Assembly: GCF_005876855.1 (NCBI RefSeq)
Contig: NZ_QLAE01000018.1
Location: 1 to 64,000, forward strand
Direction of reading: 5' to 3'
DNA: 64,000 nucleotides
Origin: Stutzerimonas nosocomialis
GTDB lineage: Bacteria > Pseudomonadota > Gammaproteobacteria > Pseudomonadales > Pseudomonadaceae
A model generated the notes under the pieces. It had not been told where the DNA came from. It searched no databases and saw only the letters and a program-made list of their open reading frames with translations. The stretch's first letter is position 1; each line of letters opens with the position of its first letter. Below are positions 46,523-56,120 of this stretch, one piece after another. The translations under genes were made by a program, and so were the position numbers.

Positions 46523-48445
46523 TCAGACCTTGAAGCGGCCGATCAGCAGGTTCAGCTCGTTGCCGAGTCGCGCCAGCTCGACGGTGGACGCGGCGGTCTC
46601 CTCGGCGGCAGCGGCGGACTGATCGGCCACGTCGCGCACGTTGAGCACGCTGCGGTTGACCTCTTCGGCCACCGAACTCTGCTCTTCGGCCGCCGTGGCG
46701 ATCTGCATGTTCATGGCCTGGATCATCGAGACGGTCTGGGTGATCGCCTCCAGTTCCTCGCCGACCTTGCGCGCCAGATCGACGGTTTCCAACGCCAGTG
46801 CGCTGCTGCTCTGCATCATGCTCGACGCGTCCTGCGACCCTTTTTGCAGGCTGCCGATCAAGGTCTCGATCTGGGCGGTGGATTGCTGGGTGCGCTGGGC
46901 CAGGCCACGCACCTCGTCGGCCACCACCGCAAACCCACGGCCGGCTTCGCCGGCACGCGCCGCTTCGATCGCCGCGTTGAGCGCCAGCAGATTGGTCTGC
47001 TCGGCGATGCCGTTTATGACGGTGAGCACGGTGCTGATGTTGGCGCTTTCCTGGTTCAGGCGCCCCATGGCTTCGGCCGAGAGGCTTACCTCGCTGGTGA
47101 GTTTGTCGATCTGGGTAAGGGCGCGCTTGACCGCGGTGTTGCCCTGAACGGCTTGGCGATCGGCACGTTGCGCCGCTTCGGAGGCTTCACCGGCGTTCTG
47201 TGCCACTTCGTGCACCGTGGCGGCCATTTCGTTCATGGCGGTGGCAACCTGATCGGTTTCCATGCGTTGATTGTTGACACCAGCACTGGTCTGTTCGGTG
47301 ACGGCCGAAAGCTCCTCGGCCGCGGCGGCGAGCTGGGTGGTAATACCGCCGATCTGAGCCAGCAGGTCGCGCAGATTGTTGCGGGTGCGGCTCATGGCAT
47401 CGAGCAGCAGGCCGAATTCGTCGCCGCGCTTCTCGGTGGGCTGGCCGGTCATGTCGCCGGCGCCGATACCTTCGGCGATCTTCACCGCCTGACTCAGGGG
47501 CTGGGTGATCTGGCGCACCATCCATGCGCTCAGCACCACGCCGGCGAGCAGGGCGAGGAGGGTCGCGCCGAGCATGCGCAGCTTGCTGGAAGCCGCGTCT
47601 TCGGCGCGCTTGGCGTTTTGAGCAGCGCCGATGCCGACGGCAGCGGTGTAGAAATTTTCGAAGTTGTTACCCATTTCGGCGTGTGCCTTGCGTTCGGTGT
47701 CGACGATCGGCGGCAATTTTTCAACCAGGCCGATGTATTCCTCAGCGGCGGCTTTGATCATCTGCAGGCTCTGCGCCTGGGAGCCCACTAGCTCCTGGGC
47801 CAGTACGTCGATGACATCGCGCAGGGTCTGGAACTGCTGTTGCAGGAGCAGCAGCGACTTGTCCGACTCGTCCAGCAAGTAACCGCGAACGGCGAAGCGC
47901 AGCTGGCGGTTCTGCCTGGACAGGTTGGCAACCTGTAGAGCGAGTGACGCCGTCTCACGGTCCTGGTGGACGACAGGGTTATCGATGGCCCCGCTCCAGC
48001 GCGCCTCCAGTGCAGCGATGAGCTTGTCGGCGGTATCGCCCGAGGCGACCCAATTGCGACGCGTCGCGACCTTGAGTTCTTTAGCCGCGACCAGCGCCTT
48101 GAAGCTCTTCTGGTAGTTCAGCGTTTCGGCTGCCATGGAGTCCAGAAGGCGAAGGTCCTTCGGATCGGTGAATTTGCGCTTTTCCTGGTTGATCATCGCG
48201 ATGACTTCCGCAACCAGTGCATCGAGCCGTTCCACCTGTTTCGGGTCGCTGGTGGCCTCGAAGGTCATCTGTGCATGGCGGATGTCGTTGGCCTTGTCCA
48301 GCATCAGCGAGGCGGTCTGGGCCTTGTCGCTGCGTGAAATCAGCATGTCCAGACCTTGTATGCCGATAGCCGCTGTCGCGAGGGTGAGCAGCAGCACGGC
48401 GGCAAAGCCCAGGCCCAGCTTGTAGCTTACCTTGAGGTTTTTCAT
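46523..48445 (-). CDS. Methyl-accepting chemotaxis protein with HBM-type sensor
   Basis: This 640-residue chemoreceptor has membrane helices at about residues 9-29 and 289-311. The roughly 260-residue periplasmic region between them is long and all-helical, as in helical bimodular (HBM) sensors such as McpS for organic acids. A HAMP domain ([22 protein letters not shown]) and a methylation/signalling domain follow, with the tip sequence [23 protein letters not shown] near residue 481. It lacks a C-terminal CheR-binding pentapeptide (ends GRFKV). The ligand is unknown. Confidence 0.92.
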   Translation of the reverse strand: MKNLKVSYKLGLGFAAVLLLTLATAAIGIQGLDMLISRSDKAQTASLMLDKANDIRHAQMTFEATSDPKQVERLDALVAEVIAMINQEKRKFTDPKDLRLLDSMAAETLNYQKSFKALVAAKELKVATRRNWVASGDTADKLIAALEARWSGAIDNPVVHQDRETASLALQVANLSRQNRQLRFAVRGYLLDESDKSLLLLQQQFQTLRDVIDVLAQELVGSQAQSLQMIKAAAEEYIGLVEKLPPIVDTERKAHAEMGNNFENFYTAAVGIGAAQNAKRAEDAASSKLRMLGATLLALLAGVVLSAWMVRQITQPLSQAVKIAEGIGAGDMTGQPTEKRGDEFGLLLDAMSRTRNNLRDLLAQIGGITTQLAAAAEELSAVTEQTSAGVNNQRMETDQVATAMNEMAATVHEVAQNAGEASEAAQRADRQAVQGNTAVKRALTQIDKLTSEVSLSAEAMGRLNQESANISTVLTVINGIAEQTNLLALNAAIEAARAGEAGRGFAVVADEVRGLAQRTQQSTAQIETLIGSLQKGSQDASSMMQSSSALALETVDLARKVGEELEAITQTVSMIQAMNMQIATAAEEQSSVAEEVNRSVLNVRDVADQSAAAAEETAASTVELARLGNELNLLIGRFKV

Positions 48446-48616
48446 AGGCGTGTCTCGTTGGCGGGCGGGTGCCCTTTTTGGAATTGTTCTTCGTTATCGG
48501 CGCGCACCCCGGCCTGCTGCAGCCTTGCCGTCAGCTGTAGAGATAAAACTGTGACCGTTTAGTCATTTTTACTCTTGCAAGTCCGGAGCGCTTCGGATGG
48601 AGGATGACGCAGGAGC

Positions 48617-48937
48617 CTAGCGACGCAGCCGCTCGGCGGTGATTTCCGGCAGTTCCTGGCGGCGCATGTAGAGCATCAGCGGTTCGCCGACGCCGAGGCG
48701 GTCGTGGATGTTCTGGTCGAGCAGCAGCTGGATGAGTTCGCGCTTGAGCGTCATCAGACCGTTGCCCTGGGGCTGCCAGACGAATTCACAGGTGGGAGCG
48801 ATGCTGTCTTCGGCGACGTCCAGGCCGAAGGCGTCTTCGCTGAAGCGGACGATGTGGGTTCCGGTCTTGCCGTTGAACCCGACGAAGCCCTTGAGCTGGT
48901 CGGCGGCGGCGCAGATGTCGGCGGATGTGGTGGCCAT
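48617..48937 (-). CDS. Hypothetical protein, 106 residues
   Basis: This is a soluble protein with IVRFSEDAFGLDVAEDSIAPTCEFVWQPQGNGLMTLKRELIQLLLDQ and a C-terminus MRRQELPEITAERLRR. Codon composition fits a real gene. I recognise no family. It lies alone between the chemoreceptor and yebC-like genes on the same strand. Confidence 0.6.
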   Translation of the reverse strand: MATTSADICAAADQLKGFVGFNGKTGTHIVRFSEDAFGLDVAEDSIAPTCEFVWQPQGNGLMTLKRELIQLLLDQNIHDRLGVGEPLMLYMRRQELPEITAERLRR

Positions 48938-49054
48938 GGTAAACCTCGCGGATAACGGATCGATGGTTTACACGCACGGCAAAGGAGGCGCTCCCTTCTG
49001 GGTGGGAGTCGCTGCCGCGGCCCCGGGGCTACCCGAGGCTCGCAGCGGACGGGC

Positions 49055-49756
49055 TCAGCCCGCCAGACCCACGTAGACGTTCTGCACGTCGTCGTGGGCG
49101 TCGAGCGCCTCGAGGAAGGCTTCGACCTCTTCGAGTTCGGGGCCCGACAGGCTCACCGGGTTCTTCGGGCGGTAGCCGAGCTGGGCGGCGGTCACGGTGA
49201 AACCCTGGGCGGGCAGGGCGCGGCAGACCGCGTCCATGTCCGTCGGATCGCTGAGGAACAGCGTGGCGCCATTCTCAGCCGGTTCGAAATCCTGGGCGCC
49301 GGCCTCGATGGCCGCCAGTTCCGGATCGGCATCGGCCTCGGCCGGGGAGGCCTCGATCATGCCCAGGTAGTCGAAGTCCCAGGCGACCGAGCCGGACGCG
49401 CCGAGCTGGCCCTTGCGGAACAGCACGCGAATCTCGGCGACGGTCCGGTTGATGTTGTCGGTCAGGCATTCGACGATCAGCGGCACCTGGTGGGGCGCGA
49501 AGCCTTCGTAGGTGGTGCGCTCGAACTGCACGGTGTCGCCGAGCAGCCCGGCGCCTTTCTTGATGGCGCGCTCCAGCGTCTCGCGCGGCATCGAGGCCTT
49601 CTTGGCCTGCTCGACGACCAGTCGCAGGCGCGGGTTCATGTCCGGGTCCGGGCCGCTGCGGGCGGCGATCATGATTTCCTTCGACAGCTTGCCGAAGATG
49701 CGGCCCTTGGCGTTGGCCGCCGCTTCCTTATGTTTGGCTTTCCACTGTGCGCCCAT
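49055..49756 (-). CDS. YebC/PmpR-family protein (YeeN-like)
   Basis: This 233-residue protein belongs to the YebC/PmpR family, described both as transcription regulators and, more recently, as ribosome-associated translation factors. The start [28 protein letters not shown] and the segment [15 protein letters not shown] are characteristic, and the C-terminal [22 protein letters not shown] is typical. The N-terminus lacks the AGHSKW of canonical YebC and looks like the YeeN type. The ruvC-linked yebC is expected elsewhere, so this is probably a paralogue. Confidence 0.87.
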   Translation of the reverse strand: MGAQWKAKHKEAAANAKGRIFGKLSKEIMIAARSGPDPDMNPRLRLVVEQAKKASMPRETLERAIKKGAGLLGDTVQFERTTYEGFAPHQVPLIVECLTDNINRTVAEIRVLFRKGQLGASGSVAWDFDYLGMIEASPAEADADPELAAIEAGAQDFEPAENGATLFLSDPTDMDAVCRALPAQGFTVTAAQLGYRPKNPVSLSGPELEEVEAFLEALDAHDDVQNVYVGLAG

Positions 49757-49896
49757 GGCTGATCTCTTTTCGTGAAAGGGGGCCGGCTCCGGTGAGGTCA
49801 CGGGGCCGGCGTGGAGCGCGATTCTAGTCGCTCCGGCGAGGAAGGGCATCCACCCGGCTGCGTCCATTCGGCGCGTGGGCCGCCGGACGGCCGCGA

Positions 49897-50832
49897 TCAG
49901 TAGCCGCGCTGGCGGTCGACCAGGTAGCTCAGCGGCTCGCCACGGACCAGCGCCTGCAGGTTGGCGGCCACCGCTTCGGCGGCGCTGCGCATGTCGGTCA
50001 GCGCCGCGACATGGGGCAGCAGGGTGATCTGCGGGTGCTGCCAGAACGGGTGTCCGGCCGGCAATGGTTCCTCGGCGAAGGCATCGAGCACGGCGTGGCC
50101 GAGCTGGCCGTCGTCCAGGGCCTGCAGCAGGTCCTGCTCGATCAGGTGCGCGCCGCGCGCGAGATTGACCAGGCTGGCGCCTCGCCGCATCGCGGCGAAC
50201 AGCTGCCGGTTCAGCAGGCCTCGGGTCGCCGGCGTCAGGGGCAGCAGGTTGATGAGGATGTCGCACTGCGGCAGCAGCTCCTGCAGCGCCTGGTCCGTGC
50301 TGCAGGTGTCGATACCCGGCTCGGCCGCGGCGGTGCGCTGGCTCCAGCCGGTCACCCGGTAACCGAGCGCGGCGAGCTGGCGCGCGGCGCGGCGGCCCAG
50401 CTGTCCCATGCCCAGCACCCCGATCCGGACGTCGCAGGCCCGGCGCTGTTCGAGCTGGCGCCATAGTCCTTCGCGCTGCTGGCGCTGGTAGGCGAAGAAG
50501 CCGCGATGCAGCGAGAGGCTGGCCCAGACGGCGGTTTCGGCCATCGCCGCGCTCATGTACGGATCGACCATACGCGCCACCGGCACGCCGGCGGGCAGGC
50601 TGTCGTCCGCCATCAGCCGATCCACCCCGGCCCACAGCGACTGGATCAGGCGCAGCCCGGGCAGCCCCCGCAGCGAGCCGGGCGGCGGGTTGGCCACCAC
50701 CGCGACCTCTATCCGCTCGGCCGCTTCGTCCCGGTCCAGGTGCCAGTGGGCATCCGGGATCTGCGCCTGCAGCACCCGCAGCCACTGGTCGCGTTCGCAC
50801 GCATCGAAACTGCCGCAAAGAAGAATGTGCAT
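49897..50832 (-). CDS. D-2-hydroxyacid dehydrogenase (GhrA-like glyoxylate/hydroxypyruvate reductase)
   Basis: This 311-residue NAD(P)-dependent dehydrogenase has the Rossmann motif [22 protein letters not shown]. The catalytic Arg is in [15 protein letters not shown], the Glu in [15 protein letters not shown], and the His in LLPHVAALT. It is closest to GhrA-type enzymes that reduce glyoxylate and hydroxypyruvate. The substrate is not certain. Confidence 0.87.
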   Translation of the reverse strand: MHILLCGSFDACERDQWLRVLQAQIPDAHWHLDRDEAAERIEVAVVANPPPGSLRGLPGLRLIQSLWAGVDRLMADDSLPAGVPVARMVDPYMSAAMAETAVWASLSLHRGFFAYQRQQREGLWRQLEQRRACDVRIGVLGMGQLGRRAARQLAALGYRVTGWSQRTAAAEPGIDTCSTDQALQELLPQCDILINLLPLTPATRGLLNRQLFAAMRRGASLVNLARGAHLIEQDLLQALDDGQLGHAVLDAFAEEPLPAGHPFWQHPQITLLPHVAALTDMRSAAEAVAANLQALVRGEPLSYLVDRQRGY

Positions 50833-50989
50833 ATCACTGCCTTCGCCTGGGGATTGCCCAAGAGCCTAAAGGCTTTGCCTGGCGACGGCCACGCCCGTCT
50901 CGCCGTCGGAACTGTTGCGCCGGGGGCGGCCTCTGAATAACGACAACGAGGCGCCCACGCGTCATTCGACCCTACCTGGAGGACATCGC

Positions 50990-51232
50990 ATGGAACTACC
51001 CAACAAAGACCTGGGCACGCTGTTCGAACAACTCGGGCTGGCTTCCGACGAGGCCAGCATCGACGCCTTCATCGCCCAGCATTACCCGCTGCCCGATGAC
51101 GTGAAGGTGTCCGAGGCGCCGTTCTGGAACGACGCCCAGCGCACTTTCCTCAAGGACGAACTGCTCGAGGATGCCGAGTGGGCGCCCATCGTCGACGAGC
51201 TCAACGTGCGCCTGCACGAAAACATGCGCTGA
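50990..51232 (+). CDS. DUF2789 family protein
   Basis: This 80-residue acidic helical protein starts MELPNKDLGTLFEQLGLASDEASIDAFI and matches the DUF2789 family, common in Pseudomonas and of unknown function. The ATG at 50990 is preceded by GGAGGAC. An upstream in-frame start at 50915 adds non-conserved residues. Confidence 0.82.
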   Translation: MELPNKDLGTLFEQLGLASDEASIDAFIAQHYPLPDDVKVSEAPFWNDAQRTFLKDELLEDAEWAPIVDELNVRLHENMR

Positions 51233-51417
51233 GCGTCGCGCCTGGCGCCTGCCCTTGCCTGCAGGGGGCCGGGCGCTATGCGAACGGCCCCGGGGCGGCC
51301 TGGCAGCGAGCTGCCCCGCACCCGGCGATACGGCCATGGCGAGTGCCGTTCCACAGCGGCCCGGCAGGCGCGATAATCCGTCTCTTTCCCTCCCTTCATC
51401 CCCCGGCAGGTTCGTTC

Positions 51418-52239
51418 ATGGCTACCACCACCGCACATCCCCTGGATCTCGACGCACGCTACGCCAGCGCGCGGGCCATCGCCCAGGAGGCCGCTCGCAG
51501 GGGCATGGCCTATTACGCGCGACGCGAGGAGCTGATCGTCGAGCACAAGGAGGGCAACCTGCAGGACGTGGTGAGTGCCGCCGACCAGGAAATCGAGCTG
51601 TTCATCCGCGCCGAACTCGCCAGGCGCTTTCCCGAGGACGGGCTCCTCGGCGAGGAGGGCGGCGGCGCCGACCTGGGCGCGCGCTGCGTCTGGGTGATCG
51701 ATCCCATCGACGGCACGGCCTGTTTCCTCAACGGCCTGCACAACTGGTGCGTGTCGATCGGACTCCTGGTCGATGGCGAGCCGGTGATCGGCGCCATCGC
51801 CGATCCCAATCACGACGAGCTGTTCCATGCCTGCCGGGGCCGTGGCGCCTTCGTCAACGAGACGCCGCTCAAGGTCAGCGAGGCCACCCATGTCGGCCAG
51901 GGCGTCATGGGGACCGGGACGTTTCACAGCAAGGGCAAGGGCAACTTCATTCCCTTCCTGGAAAAGCTGCTGGCCGAGGGCGGGATGTTCTTTCGCAACG
52001 GCTCCGGCGCCCTGATGACCGCCTATGTCGCCGCCGGCCGCCTGATCGGCTACCACGAGACCCACCTCAAGAGCTGGGATTGCCTGGCCGGGGTGGTGAT
52101 GGTCGAGGAGGCCGGCGGGCGCATCAACGACTTCTTTCGTAACGACGGGTTACTGCACGGCAACCCCTACCTGGCTGCCGCGCCGGGCGTGTACGAACAG
52201 CTGGCGCGAATGATCGGCCCGTCGCTGGACGGCGATTGA
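51418..52239 (+). CDS. Inositol monophosphatase-family protein
   Basis: This 273-residue Mg-dependent phosphatase of the inositol monophosphatase superfamily has the metal-binding Glu in GLLGEEGGG, the core WVIDPIDGTACFLNG, and the C-terminal LKSWDCLAGVVMVEEAGG. It may dephosphorylate inositol phosphates, histidinol phosphate or fructose bisphosphate; the sequence does not decide. It is not the core suhB, which is normally linked to secDF. The ATG at 51418 has a GGCAGG site upstream. Confidence 0.87.
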   Translation: MATTTAHPLDLDARYASARAIAQEAARRGMAYYARREELIVEHKEGNLQDVVSAADQEIELFIRAELARRFPEDGLLGEEGGGADLGARCVWVIDPIDGTACFLNGLHNWCVSIGLLVDGEPVIGAIADPNHDELFHACRGRGAFVNETPLKVSEATHVGQGVMGTGTFHSKGKGNFIPFLEKLLAEGGMFFRNGSGALMTAYVAAGRLIGYHETHLKSWDCLAGVVMVEEAGGRINDFFRNDGLLHGNPYLAAAPGVYEQLARMIGPSLDGD

Positions 52240-52431
52240 GGCATCCGTCGGAGAGACCTTGCATCGGAGCGGGCAGGGGCGCAGCCTGAATATCCGTCGT
52301 GGCGGAGCTTGCCCGACCGTTGCGATGGCTTACCGCGATCACGCGGATACAGGCCGTTCCATCCGGTCGTGCTGGGGCAAGCAGCGATGTTCTTCGCACC
52401 GGAGGAGGCTCTGCATAGCGAGGGTCAGCTC

Positions 52432-52692
52432 ATGAACACGATGCAATGTACTTACCGCGAACACACCATCACCGCCGACGTCTTCGAGCACGCCGGCAGC
52501 CCGATGCCCTGGGCAGGGGGCTGTCGAATCAGCGCGCCGGACGGTCGTACCAGTCGACGCATGTCGTTACCGGTCGAGCACGCGTTTCTGGCGGAGCTGG
52601 AACAGGCCCAGCGGGCGTCCATCGCCCATGGGAAATGGCTGGTGGATCAGAGCCTGGACCACGGTCGGGCCCTGTTCGCCCACGCCGCCTGA
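52432..52692 (+). CDS. Hypothetical protein, 86 residues
   Basis: This small soluble protein begins MNTMQCTYREHTITADVFEHAGS with a GAGGG site upstream. The C-terminal half is helical (VEHAFLAELEQAQRASIAHGKWLVDQ). No family is recognised. A clear terminator follows, which supports transcription. Confidence 0.6.
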   Translation: MNTMQCTYREHTITADVFEHAGSPMPWAGGCRISAPDGRTSRRMSLPVEHAFLAELEQAQRASIAHGKWLVDQSLDHGRALFAHAA

Positions 52693-52710
52693 AGGCGGCC
52701 GGCAAGACGA

Positions 52711-52742
52711 AAAAGGGGCTGCCTGGGCAGCCCCTTTTTTTC
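52711..52742. terminator. Bidirectional terminator
   Basis: AAGGGGCTGC pairs with GCAGCCCCTT through a CTGG loop (52713-52736), flanked by A-run and T-run. It lies between the 86-residue gene and the convergent membrane-protein gene ending at 52767. Confidence 0.88.
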
Positions 52743-52766
52743 AGGGTGCGACTTTTGCTGGCGGTC

Positions 52767-53324
52767 TCAGCCCAGCAGGAAGCCGATGAGGGTCAGCGCC
52801 CAGATGATCGCTCCGAGCAGGATCCAGAGCACGTTCGCCCAGGTGAACTGGGCGTTGCCCTGGCCGAGCGAGTCGCCGCTGGCCCGGTTGGCCATCTTCT
52901 GGAAGGTGACGAGCGGCATCGCGCAGGCCAGCGAGACCAGAATGGTCACCAGGTTGAGCACCCCCGGCGCCTCGCCGCCAACAATGAAGTTGAGCGCGGT
53001 CGACGCGATCACCAGCACGACATAAACCGTCGCGCTGCCGATGTAGTCCCACCGGCCGAGCCCCTCGGCTTCCAGCCGCCGGGAGATCGCGCGGCCCAGC
53101 GCATGCATGAAGAAGATCTGGAAGAACGATCGGGCGATCGGCCAGACCTTTTCGCCGGTGGTGGCCCGGTACGCCTGCCAGTGCTTGTACAGGCAGTACC
53201 AGGCATAGAGACCGAAGGTCGCGAGGTACAGGACCATCAGCTTGCGTATCGAGGTCACGAAGAAGGCGCTGTCGGTGGTCGGTTCCACCAGCTCGGCGGC
53301 AGGTGCCTGGTAGATATTTTCCAT
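52767..53324 (-). CDS. DUF4234-like membrane protein
   Basis: This 185-residue membrane protein has the motif FFVTSIRKLMVLYLATFGLYAWYCLYKHW near the N-terminus, resembling DUF4234-type proteins, and three or more further hydrophobic helices. The ATG at 53324 (MENIYQAPAAELVEP) is preferred over one eight codons upstream (53348) because the N-terminus then matches the NPYxAP-type starts common to these proteins. The function is unknown. Confidence 0.72.
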   Translation of the reverse strand: MENIYQAPAAELVEPTTDSAFFVTSIRKLMVLYLATFGLYAWYCLYKHWQAYRATTGEKVWPIARSFFQIFFMHALGRAISRRLEAEGLGRWDYIGSATVYVVLVIASTALNFIVGGEAPGVLNLVTILVSLACAMPLVTFQKMANRASGDSLGQGNAQFTWANVLWILLGAIIWALTLIGFLLG

Positions 53325-53428
53325 GTCCGTCCCTGGTTGCGAAGTCATTGGCGGGCGCGACTATCCTCCAGTTCGCCGGGCAGGGAAAGAGGCTGCGTTC
53401 GCCAGCTGTGAGCCGTCTCTCGACCGCC

Positions 53429-54163
53429 CTAGAGGTTGCGCCAGATCAGCTGCACTCCGGCGACGAACATGCCCAGGCGGGCGATGCGATAGAACCAGGT
53501 GTGGTTGATCCGCGATTGCAGCCAGAGGCCGGTCCAGACGCCGAACGGCACGATGGGCGCGAGCATCAGGCTCATCAGGAGATTCTCCCGGCTGAACTGG
53601 CCGAGCGCGGTGTAGGGGATCAGCTTCATCGCGTTGGTCAGCAGGAAGAACATGTTGATGGTGGCGACATAGCGCAGCTTTTCCAGCTGCTGCGGCAGCA
53701 GGTGCATCATCACCGGCGGTCCGCCGGCGTGGGCGACGAAGCTGGTGAAGCCGGCCAGGGTCGACAGGGCGGTGCCGCGACCGCGCTGCAGCGGACGTGG
53801 CGTCTGGCTGGTGTTGATCAGGCCGAGCAGCACGAACGACACGGCGATGATGCCCATCAGCAGGCCGATCAGGTGCTCGTCGAGCAGCTCGAAGGTAAGC
53901 GAACCGATGAGGATGCCGATCAGCGCGCCGGGCAGCATCACCTTGAGGTTGGCCAGGTCCCATTTGCCGAAATAGGCCTTCAGGCCCACCACGTCGGCCA
54001 GGCAGAGGATCGGCAGCATGATCGCCACCGCCTGCTTGGGCGAGGTGGCCAGCGCCAGCAAGGGCACGGCGATGCCGCCCAGGGCGCCGCCGAAACCACC
54101 CTTGGACAGGCCGGTGAGAAAGACCGCGGGCAGGGCGAACAGCAGGAAGTCGGAAAGGCTCAT
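53429..54163 (-). CDS. TauE/SafE family (TSUP) membrane transporter
   Basis: This 244-residue protein has about eight hydrophobic helices and the TSUP pattern: AVFLTGLSKGGFGGALGGIAVPLLAL near the N-terminus and TLAGFTSFVAHAGGPPVMMHLLP in the middle. The family exports sulfite, sulfoacetate or other organosulfur anions. The substrate is unknown and the neighbours give no help. Confidence 0.87.
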   Translation of the reverse strand: MSLSDFLLFALPAVFLTGLSKGGFGGALGGIAVPLLALATSPKQAVAIMLPILCLADVVGLKAYFGKWDLANLKVMLPGALIGILIGSLTFELLDEHLIGLLMGIIAVSFVLLGLINTSQTPRPLQRGRGTALSTLAGFTSFVAHAGGPPVMMHLLPQQLEKLRYVATINMFFLLTNAMKLIPYTALGQFSRENLLMSLMLAPIVPFGVWTGLWLQSRINHTWFYRIARLGMFVAGVQLIWRNL

Positions 54164-54264
54164 GGCGCACGCGGCTGGGGGAAAGCGCGCAGCCTAGCAA
54201 ACGGGCCGGGGGCAGGGGGAGCACCCGGCGAACCGGGGCCGTATGGCCCCGGTCGCCAGGGGGG

Positions 54265-54780
54265 TCAGTCGGCGGCGCGCGCGAGCTCTTCCGGCACGGT
54301 ACCGCCATTTTCCGCCAGCTTGCGCATGACGGCGCGGTGCAGCCAGATGTTCATCTGCGCCGAATCGGCCATCTTCTCGGGCGGGCAGCCGAGTTCGGTG
54401 GCGAGTGACTTGCGCGTCTCCAGGTCGCTGTCCAGGCCCAGCAGCTTGAGCAGATCGACGATGGAGTTGCGCCAGTCGAGCTTTTCCCAGTGCTGCTGCG
54501 CCAGGTTGTCCAGGTGCGTGGTCACATCCACCGGCGTGGTGTTCAACGGTGCGGTGTTCAGCGGCGCGGTGGCCCCTGCGGCGGCGCTCTGGCTGCTGGC
54601 GTCCGCATCCAGGTACTGCCCGGGCCCCGTGGTCGCGTTCTGCGCGGCGGTGGGACGCTCGGAGTCGATCACCGGATCGGTCGCGGGGTTGTCACGCGCC
54701 TGCGGGTTCTGCGGCTCGGCCTTCTTGTGCGCCTCGTTGCTGACACCCAGTTTTTCCTTGATCTTGTCGAACAGGCCCAT
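54265..54780 (-). CDS. DUF3597 domain protein
   Basis: This 171-residue protein starts MGLFDKIKEKLGVSNEA and has a low-complexity linker (with APLNTAPLNTTP). It ends in a DUF3597 domain recognised by KLDWRNSIVDLLKLLGLDSDLETRKSLATELGCP. The structure resembles LysM-linked DUF3597 proteins but without LysM. The function is unknown. Confidence 0.85.
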   Translation of the reverse strand: MGLFDKIKEKLGVSNEAHKKAEPQNPQARDNPATDPVIDSERPTAAQNATTGPGQYLDADASSQSAAAGATAPLNTAPLNTTPVDVTTHLDNLAQQHWEKLDWRNSIVDLLKLLGLDSDLETRKSLATELGCPPEKMADSAQMNIWLHRAVMRKLAENGGTVPEELARAAD

Positions 54781-54914
54781 AAGTCACCTCGTTTTCGGTT
54801 GTGTGGACTCCGCGTTGGACCATTCGGGCGCGCCCGTGACTCGGTCCGTAGGTCGGATGCCACGGCGCTGCGCTACCCGGGCCGGGCCTGGGTCGAGGCT
54901 GCCGGTCGCCGCGT

Positions 54915-55871
54915 TCAGGGGCGGGCGCCGACGGGGGCGCCGGCGCCGAGGCGCTGCAGGCTCTGCTGGTAGCCGCCGGCGTCCAGCGGCATGAAGCCGG
55001 TGAAGTGGATCCAGCTGCGCAGGTGGGTCAGGTAGTGGGTGAGGAACTCGCGCAGCCGGGGATTGCCGGTGAGGCTGCGTTCGTTGACGTAGAGGTAGAG
55101 GGGCCGCGTCAGCGGCTGATAGTCGCCGCTGCCGACCGTGGCGAGGGTCGGGTAGACCGGCCCCTTGCCGGCGTCCACGGCGACCAGCTTGAGCTCGTCC
55201 CAGTGCCGGTGATAGGCGCCGATGCCGAAGAAGCCCAGGGCATTGGGCGAATCGGCGATGCCCCGGGCCAGCGCTTCCTCGTCTTCGCTGGCATGGTAGT
55301 CGTGCCGGCTGCGGTGGGCCTGGCCGACGATGGCCTCGGTGAACACGTCGTAGGTGCCGGAGTTCTGGCCGCGGCCGAAGAGTTCCACGGGCTCGTCGGG
55401 CCAGTGCTCGCGGATCGCCTTCCAGGTGGTGATCTTCTCTTCGGCCTCGGGCGCCCAGAGCGTCTTCAACTCCTCGACGGTGATGTCGTCGGCCCAGCGG
55501 TTGGCCGGGTTGACCACGATGGCGATGGAGTCGATCGCCACCGGCAGCTGGCGGAAGTGGATGTCGTGCTTCGCACACTCGGCCTGCTCGTGCGCGTTCA
55601 TGTCCCGCGAGGCATTGGCGACATCGATCTCGCCGCGGCAGAAGGCGCGAAACCCGGCGCCGGAACCGGAAAACTCGACCTGGATGCTGCTGCCGGGCTG
55701 CGCGCGCTGGAAACGCCGCGCCGCCTCGAAGGTCACCGGGAACAGCGTGCTGGAGCCGTCGATGCGAATGGGGCGCTGCTCGTCGCCCGTGGCCACGGCG
55801 CCGCCGGCGCCCAGCAGGGCGACCGTCAGTGCGAGGGTCGGGGTCTTGATCGTCCGGGTGATGCCCATCAT
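54915..55871 (-). CDS. PstS-like periplasmic phosphate-binding protein
   Basis: This 318-residue exported protein begins with a signal peptide (TLALTVALLGAGGAVA). The binding domain shows IRIDGSSTLFPVT and EFSGSGAGFRAFCRGEIDVANASRDM, the phosphate-contact pattern of PstS family proteins, and GRGQNSGTYDVFTEAIVG. No pstC, pstA or pstB gene is nearby. It follows a Na/Pi symporter and a small coiled-coil gene on the same strand with 9- and 15-base gaps, suggesting one operon. Confidence 0.87.
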   Translation of the reverse strand: MMGITRTIKTPTLALTVALLGAGGAVATGDEQRPIRIDGSSTLFPVTFEAARRFQRAQPGSSIQVEFSGSGAGFRAFCRGEIDVANASRDMNAHEQAECAKHDIHFRQLPVAIDSIAIVVNPANRWADDITVEELKTLWAPEAEEKITTWKAIREHWPDEPVELFGRGQNSGTYDVFTEAIVGQAHRSRHDYHASEDEEALARGIADSPNALGFFGIGAYHRHWDELKLVAVDAGKGPVYPTLATVGSGDYQPLTRPLYLYVNERSLTGNPRLREFLTHYLTHLRSWIHFTGFMPLDAGGYQQSLQRLGAGAPVGARP

Positions 55872-55880
55872 GGGTCCTCG

Positions 55881-56105
55881 TCAGGCCTTCGGCTTGAGCC
55901 ATTCCTGCTTGAGCGTGTTCCAGAACAGCTGAAGGCTGCTGAACTTGGTATCCACCGCGTCGATGTAGCGGTCGAGCTGGTCGATCTGCTGGTGCTGGGC
56001 CTGCTCGTCCGCCTCGAGGTCGGCGAGCTTGGCCTGCAGGTCGTCCACCGACGCGCGCAGTTCGCGGATGCGGGCGCGTGTTTCGAGGTGGTGCCGGCTT
56101 TTCAT
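55881..56105 (-). CDS. Small coiled-coil protein in the phosphate cluster
   Basis: This is a 74-residue charged helical protein with ETRARIRELRASVDDLQAKLADLEADEQAQ forming heptads and a C-terminal SSLQLFWNTLKQEWL. It has no signal peptide or membrane segment. It lies between the Na/Pi symporter gene (15 bases) and the PstS-like gene (9 bases). No family is recognised; an accessory role to the transporter is a guess from position. Confidence 0.7.
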   Translation of the reverse strand: MKSRHHLETRARIRELRASVDDLQAKLADLEADEQAQHQQIDQLDRYIDAVDTKFSSLQLFWNTLKQEWLKPKA

Positions 56106-56120
56106 CGCGGGGCTCCTTTC

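Noticed and set aside
54846-54880. GTAGGTCGGATG-like sequence resembling a Pseudomonas intergenic repeat
   Set aside because: Only part of one arm pairs and no second copy was noticed in the window.
54915-55871. Full pst phosphate ABC operon
   Set aside because: Only a PstS-like binding protein is present; no pstC, pstA, pstB or phoU reading frames occur nearby.
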